Shown here piece by piece: positions 25,727-35,034 of a DNA stretch of 64,000 bases. The stretch lies in NCBI RefSeq assembly GCF_003953935.1, contig NZ_RXLQ01000003.1:372001-436000 (forward strand), written 5' to 3'. The notes beneath the pieces are model-generated. The model worked only from the letters and a program-made list of their open reading frames with translations. It was not told the origin of the DNA and did no database searches. Source of the stretch: Massilia atriviolacea. Lineage in GTDB: Bacteria > Pseudomonadota > Gammaproteobacteria > Burkholderiales > Burkholderiaceae_D. Position 1 is the stretch's first letter. Each line of letters starts with the position of its first letter. A program made the position numbers and the translations under genes.

Positions 25727-25746
25727 ATATCGTCATCTTACGATAT
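25727..25746. promoter_or_regulatory. ArsR-type operator ATATCGT-N6-ACGATAT
   Basis: A perfect 7-6-7 inverted repeat in the region just upstream of the regulator's coding start. Its position fits autorepression of the ArsR-OYE unit. Confidence 0.75.
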
Positions 25747-25793
25747 ATAAAAAATTCCTGCTGGGCAGGGACGAAAACGAGGGATTGCGCGGG

Positions 25794-26156
25794 TCAGTGC
25801 GAGAAGAAATACAGGGCCAGGGCGATGGCCGCCGGGACCGTCTGGATGAAGAGGATGGTCTTCTTGACCGTCAGCGCGCCCCACACGCCGGCCACCATGA
25901 TGCAGGCCAGGCCGTAGACGACGAAGGCGCGCGCGATGGCGGGGTCGGGATGGAGCAGGCCGACCGCCAGCGCCGCCACCAGAAAGCCGTTGTAGCAGCC
26001 CTGGTTCGACATGGCGGGCGCCATGATCTCGGCTTTTTCGGCGCTCAGGCCGAACACGCGCCGGCCGCGCGTCTTGAACAACACCGTTTCGAGCAGGACG
26101 AAGTAGACGTGCGCCAGCAGAATCAAAGCGATCAGTACTTGTGCGGCAATGGCCAT
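25794..26156 (-). CDS. DUF1304 family membrane protein
   Basis: A 120-residue protein with four predicted membrane helices (residues 4-25, 50-70, 75-95, 100-118). Family marks are VYFVLLETVLFKTRGRRVFGL and MSNQGCYNGFLVAAL. DUF1304 proteins are small inner membrane proteins of unknown function. The gene lies 57 bp ahead of the ArsR gene on the same strand and could belong to the same response. CAAGGAG precedes the ATG. Confidence 0.85.
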   Translation of the reverse strand: MAIAAQVLIALILLAHVYFVLLETVLFKTRGRRVFGLSAEKAEIMAPAMSNQGCYNGFLVAALAVGLLHPDPAIARAFVVYGLACIMVAGVWGALTVKKTILFIQTVPAAIALALYFFSH

Positions 26157-26310
26157 CGATGGCTCCTTGTGATGGATGTGGGGAAGCGTAGTGTAACCGG
26201 GTGCAAGCTGCGTGGCGAATGGCGGGGGGAGGGCGGCCCGCCAAGGCAGAATTTGTTAATGTTAAAATAATCTTTTGATGCACGCGGCATGCATCGCCTC
26301 GACTGTCCTT

Positions 26311-27678
26311 ATGAACCCGAACATCACGAAGATCGCCAGTTTCGACGGCGTTGCGCGTCTGACGCCCGAACAATTCCGCGAGCGCTTCCCGGCCGCGTGC
26401 GTCGGCCAGCGCCGCGATCCGCAGCCCAGGCGCTGCGCCGAGGCGGTCGACCGGGGCGCGCGCACCGTCGACAGCGATGGGGTCAGGGTTGTGCTCCTGA
26501 GCGGCAATGTCGCCATCGACAGCGCGCTGCTGGACAACGCGGCGGACGCAGACTGGACCCACATCGCGGTCGACGGCGACCTGCACCTGGACGGCTGCGG
26601 TGCCGACGTTTTTTACGCGCGCGGCATCGACAAGGTGTACTACGTCGGCGGCGACCTGCACGTCGCCTCGGTCGACCTGGGCGCGATTGCGAGCAACGCC
26701 GTGGCGGGACGCATCGTCGCCAACAGCGCCTGGCTGTGCGCGGACGACGACTGCGCGATGCGCACCGCGCCCGAGCTGCGTGTGCACGCGCGCTTCCTGT
26801 TCGCCTGGTTCTACAGCATCGACGACCTGAAGATCGCTCCCGCCACCGTCGTCTTCATCCTCGGCAGCGGCTACTACTGCGACAAGCTGCGCCTGCCCAA
26901 TCCGGTTTTTCAGTGGCACGAGGATATCCACGTGCTGGCCGAGCCCTTCGTGCGCATCGTCGAGGGGGAGGGCTCCGATGCCAACGGCTGGATCAACGAA
27001 GCGATCGACCGGGCCCTGGGCCTGGGGCGGACGATTTTCCGCGACGGATTCGACATCGCCTGCTACCCGCATCACCGCGCCGCCCAAATCGAGGCCGGGA
27101 AGGACGAGCACCGCGCCGCCTACCTGCTGCACAAGCGATCGGCGGCCGTCTCCCCCGGCTTTTACGAGGCCTGGCTTGGCATGGGCGACGCGCTGTTCGC
27201 GGTGGGGGCCTACCGCCAGGCGCTTGCGGCGTACAAGGAGGCGGGCACGCTGTTCCCGGAGGACCAGAACGTACTGGTCAACCTGGCATATAACTACGGC
27301 TCCCTGAGCGCCTTGTACCTGGGCGACCATGATCAGGCGATTGCGCTGGCGAGCATGTCGATCGCGCACAACAGCGGGGCCGGATGCGAAGACAGCGATC
27401 ATGGCTACGCCTACCGCTGCCGCGCCGAAGCCTACCTGTTGTCGCAGCGCCCGGCGCAGGCGCTGGCCGACCTGGAACGCGCCCTGGAGCTCGACAACGG
27501 CGACGCGGCCTCGCACTGGCTGCTGGGCCTCTTCCATTACCAGCGCGGCGACATGCAACAGGCGCGCGCCTGCCATGCGGCGGCCTCGAAGTACGAACAC
27601 GGTTTCGACGCCTATGCCGATGCCGGGAGCGGCACCGCCTGTCTTTATCAAGAGCCGAGCGAGGTTGACTGGGCATGA
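26311..27678 (+). CDS. Hypothetical protein with C-terminal TPR repeats
   Basis: A soluble 455-residue protein. The N-terminal half has short beta strands in a ladder-like pattern (VVLLSGNVAIDSALL, THIAVDGDLHLDG, KVYYVGGDLHVASV), suggestive of a small beta-solenoid. The C-terminal half has at least three TPR-like pairs (FYEAWLGMGDALFAVGAYRQAL, QNVLVNLAYNYGSL, YRCRAEAYLLSQRPAQALADLE). It overlaps the next gene by 4 bp (ATGA). An upstream ATG at 26278 is possible. I do not know its function; the TPRs point to protein binding. Confidence 0.65.
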   Translation: MNPNITKIASFDGVARLTPEQFRERFPAACVGQRRDPQPRRCAEAVDRGARTVDSDGVRVVLLSGNVAIDSALLDNAADADWTHIAVDGDLHLDGCGADVFYARGIDKVYYVGGDLHVASVDLGAIASNAVAGRIVANSAWLCADDDCAMRTAPELRVHARFLFAWFYSIDDLKIAPATVVFILGSGYYCDKLRLPNPVFQWHEDIHVLAEPFVRIVEGEGSDANGWINEAIDRALGLGRTIFRDGFDIACYPHHRAAQIEAGKDEHRAAYLLHKRSAAVSPGFYEAWLGMGDALFAVGAYRQALAAYKEAGTLFPEDQNVLVNLAYNYGSLSALYLGDHDQAIALASMSIAHNSGAGCEDSDHGYAYRCRAEAYLLSQRPAQALADLERALELDNGDAASHWLLGLFHYQRGDMQQARACHAAASKYEHGFDAYADAGSGTACLYQEPSEVDWA

Positions 27679-28148
27679 AGCGGCCGGGCGCCGGGCCGCG
27701 CGGAACGCGCTTGAAGGAGCAAGCCCACTGGGATGACTTCATGCGCAGGCAGCCGCGCAATCCGTCCATGCTCGGCAGCGTGCCCGTGGCGTTCCGCAGC
27801 GCGGCGCTGTGCGAATGGCTGATGCGGCAGTGCGGCGACAACGCCAGCTTTATCCGCTTGGTCCCGGAACAGGCGTTCACGCGCGCCCTGGCGCATGGGG
27901 CGCTCGCGCGTTGCGCCGGCCTGCTCGAACATATTCCCGCGCGCCTGATCGACAAGGAGCTGTGCCTGACGGCGCGCATCGGCGACCATGGCTTCGACCT
28001 GGCGCGTGTGCCGCCGCCCTGGCCCTGCTCGACGAGGGCGCGGCCGTGGCCATCGGCCCGGGCGAAGACGACGATGTGCTGCGCCCCTTCACCGCGTACC
28101 GCGCGCTGCTGCTGGGGCGCTGGCCCGGCACTTCGGCGCCGGCGGTGA
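27675..28148 (+). pseudogene. Hypothetical gene with apparent 1-base frameshift
   Basis: The first about 113 residues look like real protein ([41 protein letters not shown]). After LARVPP near 28015 the frame becomes Arg/Pro/Cys-rich with rare codons, while the -1 frame reads [18 protein letters not shown] and [12 protein letters not shown] with normal codon use. This fits loss of one base in the GCCGCCGCCC run. In the -1 frame the stop is at 28195, inside the riboswitch. It could be a sequencing error, a true pseudogene or, less likely, programmed frameshifting. It starts inside the TPR gene stop. Confidence 0.6.
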
Positions 28149-28172
28149 TATACTGGCGCCACCTTTTTCTCC

Positions 28173-28221
28173 GGCAGGGACGACCCTGCCACTGACGGAG
28201 CCAGGCATGGACGACCTTGCC
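28173..28221 (+). promoter_or_regulatory. Guanidine-II (mini-ykkC) riboswitch
   Basis: Two hairpins carry the diagnostic ACGA loops: GGCAGGG-ACGA-CCCTGCC (28173-28190) and GGCATGG-ACGA-CCTTGCC (28204-28221), the second with one mismatch. The AAGGAG ribosome site of the exporter gene follows within 10 bp. The class binds free guanidinium and frees the ribosome site. The downstream Gdx-type exporter is the expected target. Confidence 0.92.
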
Positions 28222-28237
28222 AATCAAGGAGTGTGTC

Positions 28238-28558
28238 ATGGCTTGGATCTATCTGTTTGTCGCCGGTTTGCTGGAAGTGGGCTGGGCCGTCGGCCTCAAA
28301 TACACGCACGGCTTCACGCGCCTCGTTCCCTCCGTTTTGACCCTGGCCGCCATGTCCGGCAGCGTCGGCTTGCTCGGCCTGGCGCTGCGCAACCTGCCGC
28401 TGGGGACCGCGTACGCCATCTGGACCGGTATCGGCACGGTCGGCACGGCGATCTTCGGCATGCTGGTACTGGGCGAGCCGGCCGGCGCCATGCGCCTTGG
28501 CTGCATCGCCCTGATCGTGGCCGGTATCCTGGGACTGAAGCTGCTTTCGCCGGGCTGA
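28238..28558 (+). CDS. sugE: Guanidinium exporter, SMR family (Gdx)
   Basis: A 106-residue four-helix small multidrug resistance protein. The catalytic Glu is in [16 protein letters not shown], the motif that separates Gdx/SugE proteins from EmrE. Later helices include [19 protein letters not shown] and [13 protein letters not shown]. It works as a dual-topology dimer, exchanging guanidinium for protons. The ATG at 28238 follows AAGGAG; the upstream in-frame ATG lies inside the riboswitch region and is unlikely. Guanidine-II control supports the assignment. Confidence 0.95.
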   Translation: MAWIYLFVAGLLEVGWAVGLKYTHGFTRLVPSVLTLAAMSGSVGLLGLALRNLPLGTAYAIWTGIGTVGTAIFGMLVLGEPAGAMRLGCIALIVAGILGLKLLSPG

Positions 28559-28656
28559 GTCGTCGTCGACGGCAGCGGTGCGGCTTGTGCCAATTTCGCC
28601 GCACCGCCGCCGTTGCCGCACAAGACAAGCGCGCCATCCCGGCGTATTCTTGTGAC

Positions 28657-29589
28657 ATGAAAACGATTTCCATTATCGACTCCCATACCGGCGGCGAACC
28701 TACCCGCCTGATCATCGACGGCGGTCCCGACCTGGGCCACGGACCTCTGGCCGAGCGGCGCGAGCGCTTCAGGCGCGACTTCGACCATGTGCGCTCGGCC
28801 GTCGTGTGCGAACCGCGCGGCTCCGACGTGCTGGTCGGCGCGCTCCTGTGCGAGCCGTTCGCGCCCGATTGCGCCGCCGGCGTCATCTTCTTCAATAATG
28901 TGGCCTACCTCGGCATGTGCGGCCACGGCATGATCGGGGTGGTGGTCTCGCTCGCGTTCATGGGCCGCATCGGGCCCGGACGGCACCGCATCGATACGCC
29001 GGTCGGCGTGGTCGAGGCGCAGCTGCACGACGACGGCGCGGTCACGATCGACAACGTGGCTTCCTACCGCACGCGCCACGCGGTCGCCGTGCAGGTGGAC
29101 GGCATCGGCGCGGTCACGGGCGATGTGGCCTGGGGCGGCAACTGGTTCTTCCTGGTGTCCGGCCACGGCCTGGCGCTGCGGCGCGCCAACGTCGACGCGC
29201 TCACCGCCTACGCGGTGGCGCTGCGCGACGCGCTCGCCGCGCACGGTGTCACCGGCGACGACGGCGCCATGATCGATCACATCGAGTTGTTCGCGCAGTC
29301 GAGCACCGGCGCCGACAGCCAGAGCTTCGTCCTCTGTCCCGGCAAGGCCTACGACCGCTCGCCCTGCGGCACCGGCACCAGCGCCAAGCTGGCCTGCCTG
29401 GCGGCCGACGGCAAACTGGCCGAACACGCGCAATGGCGCCAGGAGAGCATCATCGGCAGCGTGTTCGACGCCTCGTTCCGCTACGACGGCGCGCGCATCA
29501 TGCCCAGCATTCGCGGCAAGGCCTGGGTCAACGCCCAGGCGCAGCTCTTGTTCGACGAGAGCGATCCTTTTGTCTGGGGCATTCCCTGA
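28657..29589 (+). CDS. 4-hydroxyproline 2-epimerase (proline racemase family)
   Basis: A 310-residue cofactor-free epimerase. The two catalytic Cys are present, Cys88 in [10 protein letters not shown] and Cys237 in [23 protein letters not shown] opens the protein as in 4-hydroxyproline epimerases. These convert trans-4-hydroxy-L-proline to cis-4-hydroxy-D-proline for catabolism. No other hydroxyproline genes are beside it, so the pathway is not confirmed here. The ATG lies in a gap of about 100 bp after sugE, so it may have its own promoter. Confidence 0.9.
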   Translation: MKTISIIDSHTGGEPTRLIIDGGPDLGHGPLAERRERFRRDFDHVRSAVVCEPRGSDVLVGALLCEPFAPDCAAGVIFFNNVAYLGMCGHGMIGVVVSLAFMGRIGPGRHRIDTPVGVVEAQLHDDGAVTIDNVASYRTRHAVAVQVDGIGAVTGDVAWGGNWFFLVSGHGLALRRANVDALTAYAVALRDALAAHGVTGDDGAMIDHIELFAQSSTGADSQSFVLCPGKAYDRSPCGTGTSAKLACLAADGKLAEHAQWRQESIIGSVFDASFRYDGARIMPSIRGKAWVNAQAQLLFDESDPFVWGIP

Positions 29590-29631
29590 GCGCCGAGGCG
29601 GGCTGCGACGCCGGCCTGCCGAGATAGGCTC

Positions 29632-30612
29632 TTAGTCGGCGAAGCGCTCGAAATCGGTGATGGCGCGGGTCAGGTAATACCACTCCGTGTTCGGTTCCGC
29701 ATTCACGGCGGGGAACAGGATCTTGCCGTCGAACTCGGCCAGCACCGGCGTGCCGTCGGCGCGCGTGCCGATTTGCTCGCCCTTGGACACCCTGTCGAAA
29801 CTGGACCACACGCGGCTGAAGCGGTCGCCGGCATCGAGCTTGTCGTGCACCGCCACCATCGACAGCGCTTCCATCCGGTCGAGCGCGATCGGCTCCGGCC
29901 GGGGCGCGTCGATCAGGCCGAGGAAGGCCAGCGTATTGACGATGGCGCGGTACGCCACCTCGGGCGCGGCCGGGTCGAGGTGCTGGCCGCATTCGAGCGT
30001 GAGCGCGTAGCCGCCGGTGCTGCGCATGTATTCGGTGGTGCCCATCCCGTAACGCAGCACCAGGTTCAGGGTCGAGGCGTCGCCGCTTTTCAGGCGCCGC
30101 TGCACGCCCTCGCCGTAGGTCGCCAGCCAGCCATCCACAAAACGCCGCACGCCCAGGCGGCGCGCCAGCGCGCGCTCCTGTTCGGCGTGGCGGAACGGCT
30201 GCAAGGCGCCCTCGTTGTTGCGCGGTCCGACCATGACGAAGGGCTCGCTTTGGGCATTGAAGGAGTGCAGGTCGAGCAGGACATCGTGCTGCGCCAGCAG
30301 GGGGCAGAGCCAGTTGGCGACGCGGTCTTCGAAGTCCTGCGGCTGCGGATTGGGGAACAGGTTGCGGTTCAGGTTACGCTCGCCCGAGCGCTGTTCCAGC
30401 GCATAGGCGAGGGGATTGGTCACCGGGACGAAGGTCACGCTGCCGGCCGCCACATGCAGCGCGCCGCTGTCGATCTCGCCCATCACGCGCAGGATCGCCT
30501 TGGTGCCGCAGGTCTCGTTGCCATGCACGGCGCCGGTGACGATCAGGCGCGGGCCGGCGCCAAGGCCGGTGTAGTTGATCGATTTGAACTGCAGCTCGCG
30601 TGCGGTGGTCAT
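29632..30612 (-). CDS. AstE/aspartoacylase family zinc deacylase
   Basis: A 326-residue M14-like zinc hydrolase. First zinc site His30 and Glu33 in VTGAVHGNETCGT, a RNLNRNLFPNP substrate region, and the second His in VLLDLHSFN. A late Glu in LTLECGQHLD is typical of the active site. The family removes N-acyl groups from amino acids. The C-terminal beta domain ends WYYLTRAITDFERFAD. It stands alone, convergent with the epimerase gene. Succinylglutamate itself is not established as the substrate. Confidence 0.85.
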   Translation of the reverse strand: MTTARELQFKSINYTGLGAGPRLIVTGAVHGNETCGTKAILRVMGEIDSGALHVAAGSVTFVPVTNPLAYALEQRSGERNLNRNLFPNPQPQDFEDRVANWLCPLLAQHDVLLDLHSFNAQSEPFVMVGPRNNEGALQPFRHAEQERALARRLGVRRFVDGWLATYGEGVQRRLKSGDASTLNLVLRYGMGTTEYMRSTGGYALTLECGQHLDPAAPEVAYRAIVNTLAFLGLIDAPRPEPIALDRMEALSMVAVHDKLDAGDRFSRVWSSFDRVSKGEQIGTRADGTPVLAEFDGKILFPAVNAEPNTEWYYLTRAITDFERFAD

Positions 30613-30699
30613 GGTCTGCCCTGGGCCTGGTGGTTGGTGGTCGTCTATTTTAGCGGACATCGCTGGCGCCTGCCGGGCCCCCGTGGCATGATGTGGCGC

Positions 30700-31821
30700 A
30701 TGAAAAATCCCGTATCCACGGCGCGCATCGAAGGTCTCGACACCCTGCGCGCGCTGGCCGTCACCCTGGTGGTGCTGCACCACTACGTGCTGTTCGTCAG
30801 CCGCAGCGACACCTTCGGCTGGGTGGGGGAGGTCGGCTGGATCGGGGTGGACCTGTTCTTCGCCCTGTCCGGCTACCTGATCGGCAACCAGATCTTCGCC
30901 GCCATGCGTTCGCCGCGCGAATTTTCGCTGGCGCGCTTCTACGGCCGCCGCGCGCTGCGCACGCTGCCGGTGTTTTACGTGATGCTGGCGATTTACTATT
31001 GTTCGCCATGGTTTCGCGCCGGGCTAGAACTGCCGCCGCTGTGGCGCTTCCTGACCTTCACCCAGAATATCAACCTGGCGCCGGGCACCGCGTTCTCGCA
31101 TGCCTGGTCGCTGTGCATCGAAGAGCAGTTCTACCTGGCGCTGCCGGCGCTGGCGCTGGCGATCGCTTCGCTGCGCCGTTCCCTGCGCTGGGGCTGGGCC
31201 GCCATTGCGCTGGCCATCGTGGCCGGCATGCTGGTGCGCGCTTACACCTGGCAGGAACTGGTCGATGCCCATCCGCGCGGCTCGCGCAACTACTACCAGT
31301 ATATTTATTACTCCACCCTGTGCCGCTTCGACGAACTGGTGGCGGGCGTGGCGCTGGCGCTGCTGAAGAATTTTCATCCGCGCCGGTGGCGCACGCTCAC
31401 CTCGCGCGGAGACCTGGCTGGCGGCGCCGGGCTGATGGTACTGGGGTTGGCGATCTGGCTGTTCCTCGACGAGCGCCAGGCCTTCGGGGTGACGGTGTTC
31501 GGGTATCCGCTGCTGGCGCTGGGTTTTTCGCTGCTGATCGTGGCGGCCCTGAGCCGCAAGTCGCTGCTGCGCTCGACCCGGGTGCCGGGTGCGGCCAGCA
31601 TGGCGCTATGGTCGTATGCGATCTACCTGACCCACAAGCAGGTGTGCATCCTGGCGGCCAGGCCGCTGGCGGAGCATGGCTACGGGCCTGGCTCGCCGCT
31701 GGCGATCGGCGCCATGCTGGCGCTGTCGGTCTTGTCCGGCTGGATACTGTACCGCTGCGTCGAAGTGCCCTTCATGGCCGTGCGCGGCCGCTACCTGCCG
31801 ACCAACTTCAAGCCGCTCTGA
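30700..31821 (+). CDS. Acyltransferase 3 family membrane protein
   Basis: A 373-residue inner membrane acyltransferase with about ten helices. It begins with the family's EGLDTLRALAVTLVVLHHY (catalytic-type His), then WIGVDLFFALSGYLIG, RFYGRRALRTLPVFY and SHAWSLCIEEQFYLALPAL. Members O-acylate surface polysaccharides or lipids. ATGs at 30688 and 30691 are also in frame. The 3' end overlaps the convergent hypothetical gene by 31 bp. No polysaccharide genes are adjacent, so the acceptor is unknown. Confidence 0.9.
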   Translation: MKNPVSTARIEGLDTLRALAVTLVVLHHYVLFVSRSDTFGWVGEVGWIGVDLFFALSGYLIGNQIFAAMRSPREFSLARFYGRRALRTLPVFYVMLAIYYCSPWFRAGLELPPLWRFLTFTQNINLAPGTAFSHAWSLCIEEQFYLALPALALAIASLRRSLRWGWAAIALAIVAGMLVRAYTWQELVDAHPRGSRNYYQYIYYSTLCRFDELVAGVALALLKNFHPRRWRTLTSRGDLAGGAGLMVLGLAIWLFLDERQAFGVTVFGYPLLALGFSLLIVAALSRKSLLRSTRVPGAASMALWSYAIYLTHKQVCILAARPLAEHGYGPGSPLAIGAMLALSVLSGWILYRCVEVPFMAVRGRYLPTNFKPL

Positions 31822-32291
31822 TGGGGGGCGGCGTCGATCACGCCGAAAGCCGACCCGCTCTCGCCGAGGAAATCGAGCACGCTGCGCAGGTCGCCGTTGT
31901 TCTCTTCGATGGCGGCGCGCAGGCCGGGCAGCACTTCCCTGGTGTACGGACTGCGGTAGGCATTGACCAGCAGCGAGACCAGGTCGAGCGGCTGGGCGGC
32001 GGAATGGCGCAGGCGGGTGCCGATCATCCCTAGTATGACGCGCTGCATGTCCGGCGTGGGATTGGCGATCTGCGAAAAAATCAGCGGCGTGTTGGCGATT
32101 TTTTCGCACAAGGCGCGCTCGATCTGGTCCGGCTTGAGGTCGGACGCGATGTCGAAATGGGCGCCGCTCCAGTGGGTACGCGCGTGCACGTGCCCGGGTG
32201 GGAAGGAGTCGACGGTGTCGAAGCCGCATACGCGGCTCACGTAGGCCAGGGCCTGGGTCAGGATTGGGAACATCCCGTCAGTGTAGCGCAA
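31791..32291 (-). CDS. Hypothetical protein (166 aa)
   Basis: A soluble 166-residue protein with no motif I recognise. It contains PILTQALAYVSRVCGFDTVDS, HWSGAHFDIASDLKPDQIE and DLRSVLDFLGESGSAFGVID. The start is a TTG 6 bp after an AAGGAGA site; ATG 32273 is the alternative. Its 3' end overlaps the acyltransferase gene by 31 bp tail to tail. The codon pattern is that of a real gene. Confidence 0.65.
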   Translation of the reverse strand: MRYTDGMFPILTQALAYVSRVCGFDTVDSFPPGHVHARTHWSGAHFDIASDLKPDQIERALCEKIANTPLIFSQIANPTPDMQRVILGMIGTRLRHSAAQPLDLVSLLVNAYRSPYTREVLPGLRAAIEENNGDLRSVLDFLGESGSAFGVIDAAPHQSGLKLVGR

Positions 32292-32343
32292 GATGTTCTC
32301 CTTGTGCTTGCGCGGCCCCGCCGCTGGCGGCGGAGCCGGTGCT

Positions 32344-33234
32344 TCAGTCGGCGAAGCGCCCGGCGCGGAAGTCCTCGACCGCCTGGAATACCTCGGCCTG
32401 GGTATTCATCACGAACGGGCCGTACTGGGCGATCGGTTCGTTCAGCGGACGCCCGGCGATCAGGATCAGGCGGCTGTCCTGGGCGGCCATGATGCGCACG
32501 CCGTCGGCTTGGGCCGCGTTGGCCAGGATCGCCATGCGCCCGGCGGGCACCGGTTTGTCGTCGACCAGCACCTGGCCGCGGAACACGTACAGGAAGGCGT
32601 TGTGCCCCGGCGGGAGCGCCTGTTCGAAGGTGGCGTTGGCCGGCAGGTCGACATCGAGGTAGAGCGGCTCGGTGACGGCGCGCTGCACCGCGCCCTGCAC
32701 GCCGTGGCTGGCGCCGGCGATCACCTGCACCTTGACCCCCGCCCCGGTGGTGAAGCGGGGGATCTCGGTGCTGGGGATGTCGCGGTACCACGGCGCGCTC
32801 ATCTTGTCCTTGGCCGCCAGGTTAAGCCACAGCTGGAAGCCTTCCATCAGGCCGTCGGTCTGCTCCGGCATTTCGGAGTGGGCCACCCCGCGCCCGGCCG
32901 TCATCCACTGCACGCCGCCGTCGGTGATCAGGCCTTCGTTGCCGGCGCTGTCGCGGTGGCGCATGCTGCCGGCGATCATGTACGAAATCGTCTCGAAGCC
33001 GCGGTGCGGGTGCTCCGGAAAGCCGGCGATGTAGTCGCCCGGCTTGTCGCTGCCGAAGGCGTCGAGCATCAGGAAGGGATCGAGGCGACGCTGCAGGGTT
33101 TGGGTGAGCACGCGGTTGATCCTGACGCCGGCGCCGTCCATCACGAACTGCCCGCCCACCAGGCGTTCGACGGTGCGCGCCCGCAGCACGCGCTCATCGA
33201 CCGGCTGCTGCTCCATATTCAACGTTTGTGTCAT
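32344..33234 (-). CDS. Pirin family protein
   Basis: A 296-residue bicupin. The metal-binding motif EHPHRGFETISYMIAG and HRDSAGNEG sit in the N-terminal cupin, with QWMTAGRGVAHSEMP typical of pirins. The C-terminal cupin has FLYVFRGQVLVDDKPV and LILIAGRPLNEPIAQYGPFVMNT. Some pirins oxidise quercetin; the role here is not shown. It lies 49 bp downstream of azoR on the same strand, pointing to a quinone or flavonoid response unit under the divergent LysR regulator. Confidence 0.92.
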   Translation of the reverse strand: MTQTLNMEQQPVDERVLRARTVERLVGGQFVMDGAGVRINRVLTQTLQRRLDPFLMLDAFGSDKPGDYIAGFPEHPHRGFETISYMIAGSMRHRDSAGNEGLITDGGVQWMTAGRGVAHSEMPEQTDGLMEGFQLWLNLAAKDKMSAPWYRDIPSTEIPRFTTGAGVKVQVIAGASHGVQGAVQRAVTEPLYLDVDLPANATFEQALPPGHNAFLYVFRGQVLVDDKPVPAGRMAILANAAQADGVRIMAAQDSRLILIAGRPLNEPIAQYGPFVMNTQAEVFQAVEDFRAGRFAD

Positions 33235-33283
33235 TTTTCTCTCCCTGCGTTATTCACATTGATGCAGCGTCGTTGCGGGCCGC

Positions 33284-33883
33284 TTACGCTACTGCGGCTT
33301 CGATGTCGGCGTCGGCGCCGGCCTGCGCCCTGGCGACCGATTCCGGGCCCATGGCCATGCCTTCGGAGTAGATGAAGGTCACGTCGGTCATGCCGAGGAA
33401 ACCGAGCAGCATCCTGGTGTGCGGGGTCTGGGTATCGTTCGGGGTGTCGCGGTACATGCCGCCTCGGGCGAACGCCACGTAGACTTTTTTGCCGGTCAGT
33501 TTGCCGACCGGGCCGGTGGCGGTGTAGGCGAAGGTCACGCCGGCACGGGCAATCGCGTCGAACCAGCCTTTGAGCTGCACCGAGCTGCCGAAGTTGTACA
33601 TCGGAGCGCCGATCACGATGGTGTCGGCCGCCTGCACCTGGGCGATCAGGGCGTCGTCGAGGGCCACGCGGGCGGCTTGTTCCGGCGTGCGCTGGTCGGC
33701 TGGCGTGAACAGGGCGCCCAGGGTCGGCTCGTCGAGGGCAGGGTGCGGGTTGCTGGCCAGGTCGCGGCGGGTCAGTTGCGCGCCAGGGTTGGCAGCCAGC
33801 AGCTTGGCGACGATGGCGTCGGCCATGCGGGTGGACTCGGAACCGGTCGAACGGGCGCTGGAATTGATTTGCAAGATGTTCAT
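33284..33883 (-). CDS. azoR: FMN-dependent NADH:quinone/azo reductase
   Basis: A 199-residue flavodoxin-like reductase. [18 protein letters not shown] binds FMN phosphate, [19 protein letters not shown] is the family signature, and [12 protein letters not shown] and [20 protein letters not shown] are conserved. It reduces quinones and azo compounds by two electrons. AAGGAAAC precedes ATG 33883. It is divergent from a LysR gene and upstream of a pirin gene, a common arrangement for electrophile response. Confidence 0.93.
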   Translation of the reverse strand: MNILQINSSARSTGSESTRMADAIVAKLLAANPGAQLTRRDLASNPHPALDEPTLGALFTPADQRTPEQAARVALDDALIAQVQAADTIVIGAPMYNFGSSVQLKGWFDAIARAGVTFAYTATGPVGKLTGKKVYVAFARGGMYRDTPNDTQTPHTRMLLGFLGMTDVTFIYSEGMAMGPESVARAQAGADADIEAAVA

Positions 33884-33992
33884 TTTGTTTCCTTTTTCTA
33901 CGTTGAACTGCGATGGAGCTACTTTACGCGTCCCATAATCATCGCGGAAGCCTGTAAAATGGATATCATTATTCAGCCAGTGGGACAATCAA

Positions 33993-34913
33993 ATGGATGT
34001 GGAACCGAATGACTTGCTGCTGTTCGCGCGGATCGTGGAGGCGGGCAGCTTCAGCCAGGCCGCGCTGCGGGTCGATTTGCCCAAGTCGACCGTGTCGCGC
34101 CGGATCGCGCTGCTGGAAGCGAAACTGGGCGAGCGCCTGCTGCAGCGGACCACGCGCAAGCTGATGCTCACCGAATTCGGCGCCAGCCTGCTCGATCACG
34201 CGCGCAAGGTGGTCGAGGAAGTCGAGGCGGCGGGCGCGCTGGTGCAGCACCGCCAGCAGGCTCCGAGCGGACGGCTGCGCATCTCGATGCCGGCCGATTT
34301 CGCCAGCCTTGGCATGACCCAGGTGATGACCAGCTTCATGGCGCAGTACCCGGCCATCACGCTGGAGCTGGACCTGTCGCCGCGCCGGGTCGACCTGGTC
34401 AGCGAGAACTTCGACATCGCGATCCGCATGGGCGACCTGCCGGACGACGCTTCGCTCAACGCGCGCCGGGTGGCGCTCGAAAAAATGGCGCTGTACGCGG
34501 CGCCGTCCTACCTGGCGCTGCGCGGCCTGCCCGAGCACCCGGACGACCTGCTCAAGCACGACCTTCTGTGCCTGTTAAGCCGTGGCGGCGGACCGTCGCC
34601 GTGGCGCCTCACGCGCGGCAAGACCGTGTGGGAACGCGAGCTGCCGGGACGGCTGACCGCCAATTCTCCCGATCTGCTCACCCGCGTGGCATGTGCGGGA
34701 GCGGGCATTGCCGCCAGTTCCGACCTGTTCGCCGCGCCCTCGGTGGCCAAGGGAGAGCTGGTGCGCGTGCTGCCGGAGTGGGACCTGCCGCAGGTGACCG
34801 GCTGGGCCGTGTTCCCGGGACGGCGCCTGATGCCTGCCAAGACCCGCGCCTTTCTCGACACGATGGAAGGGCTGTGCTGCACCGAGGCGCGCAAGCGCAT
34901 GGGGATGGAATAG
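33993..34913 (+). CDS. LysR-family transcriptional regulator
   Basis: A 306-residue regulator. The helix-turn-helix spans about 8-65 (FARIVEAGSFSQAALRVDLPKSTVSRRIALLE). The effector domain has GRLRISMPADFASLGMTQV and DIAIRMGDLPDDASLNARRV, close to the group that controls azoreductases and quinone enzymes. It is transcribed away from azoR, and the roughly 110-bp gap should hold its binding sites. It probably activates azoR and pirin in response to a small aromatic ligand. Confidence 0.92.
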   Translation: MDVEPNDLLLFARIVEAGSFSQAALRVDLPKSTVSRRIALLEAKLGERLLQRTTRKLMLTEFGASLLDHARKVVEEVEAAGALVQHRQQAPSGRLRISMPADFASLGMTQVMTSFMAQYPAITLELDLSPRRVDLVSENFDIAIRMGDLPDDASLNARRVALEKMALYAAPSYLALRGLPEHPDDLLKHDLLCLLSRGGGPSPWRLTRGKTVWERELPGRLTANSPDLLTRVACAGAGIAASSDLFAAPSVAKGELVRVLPEWDLPQVTGWAVFPGRRLMPAKTRAFLDTMEGLCCTEARKRMGME

Positions 34914-35034
34914 GGGCCGGATTCGGCGCTCCGGATACGTACGTTCGTGGAATCGTCGATAATGATTTCCCGGGGGCGCCTGATGTGCGTGCGCCCTGGC
35001 TGTGAAATACACCTGACCATTCAAAGGAAATCCC

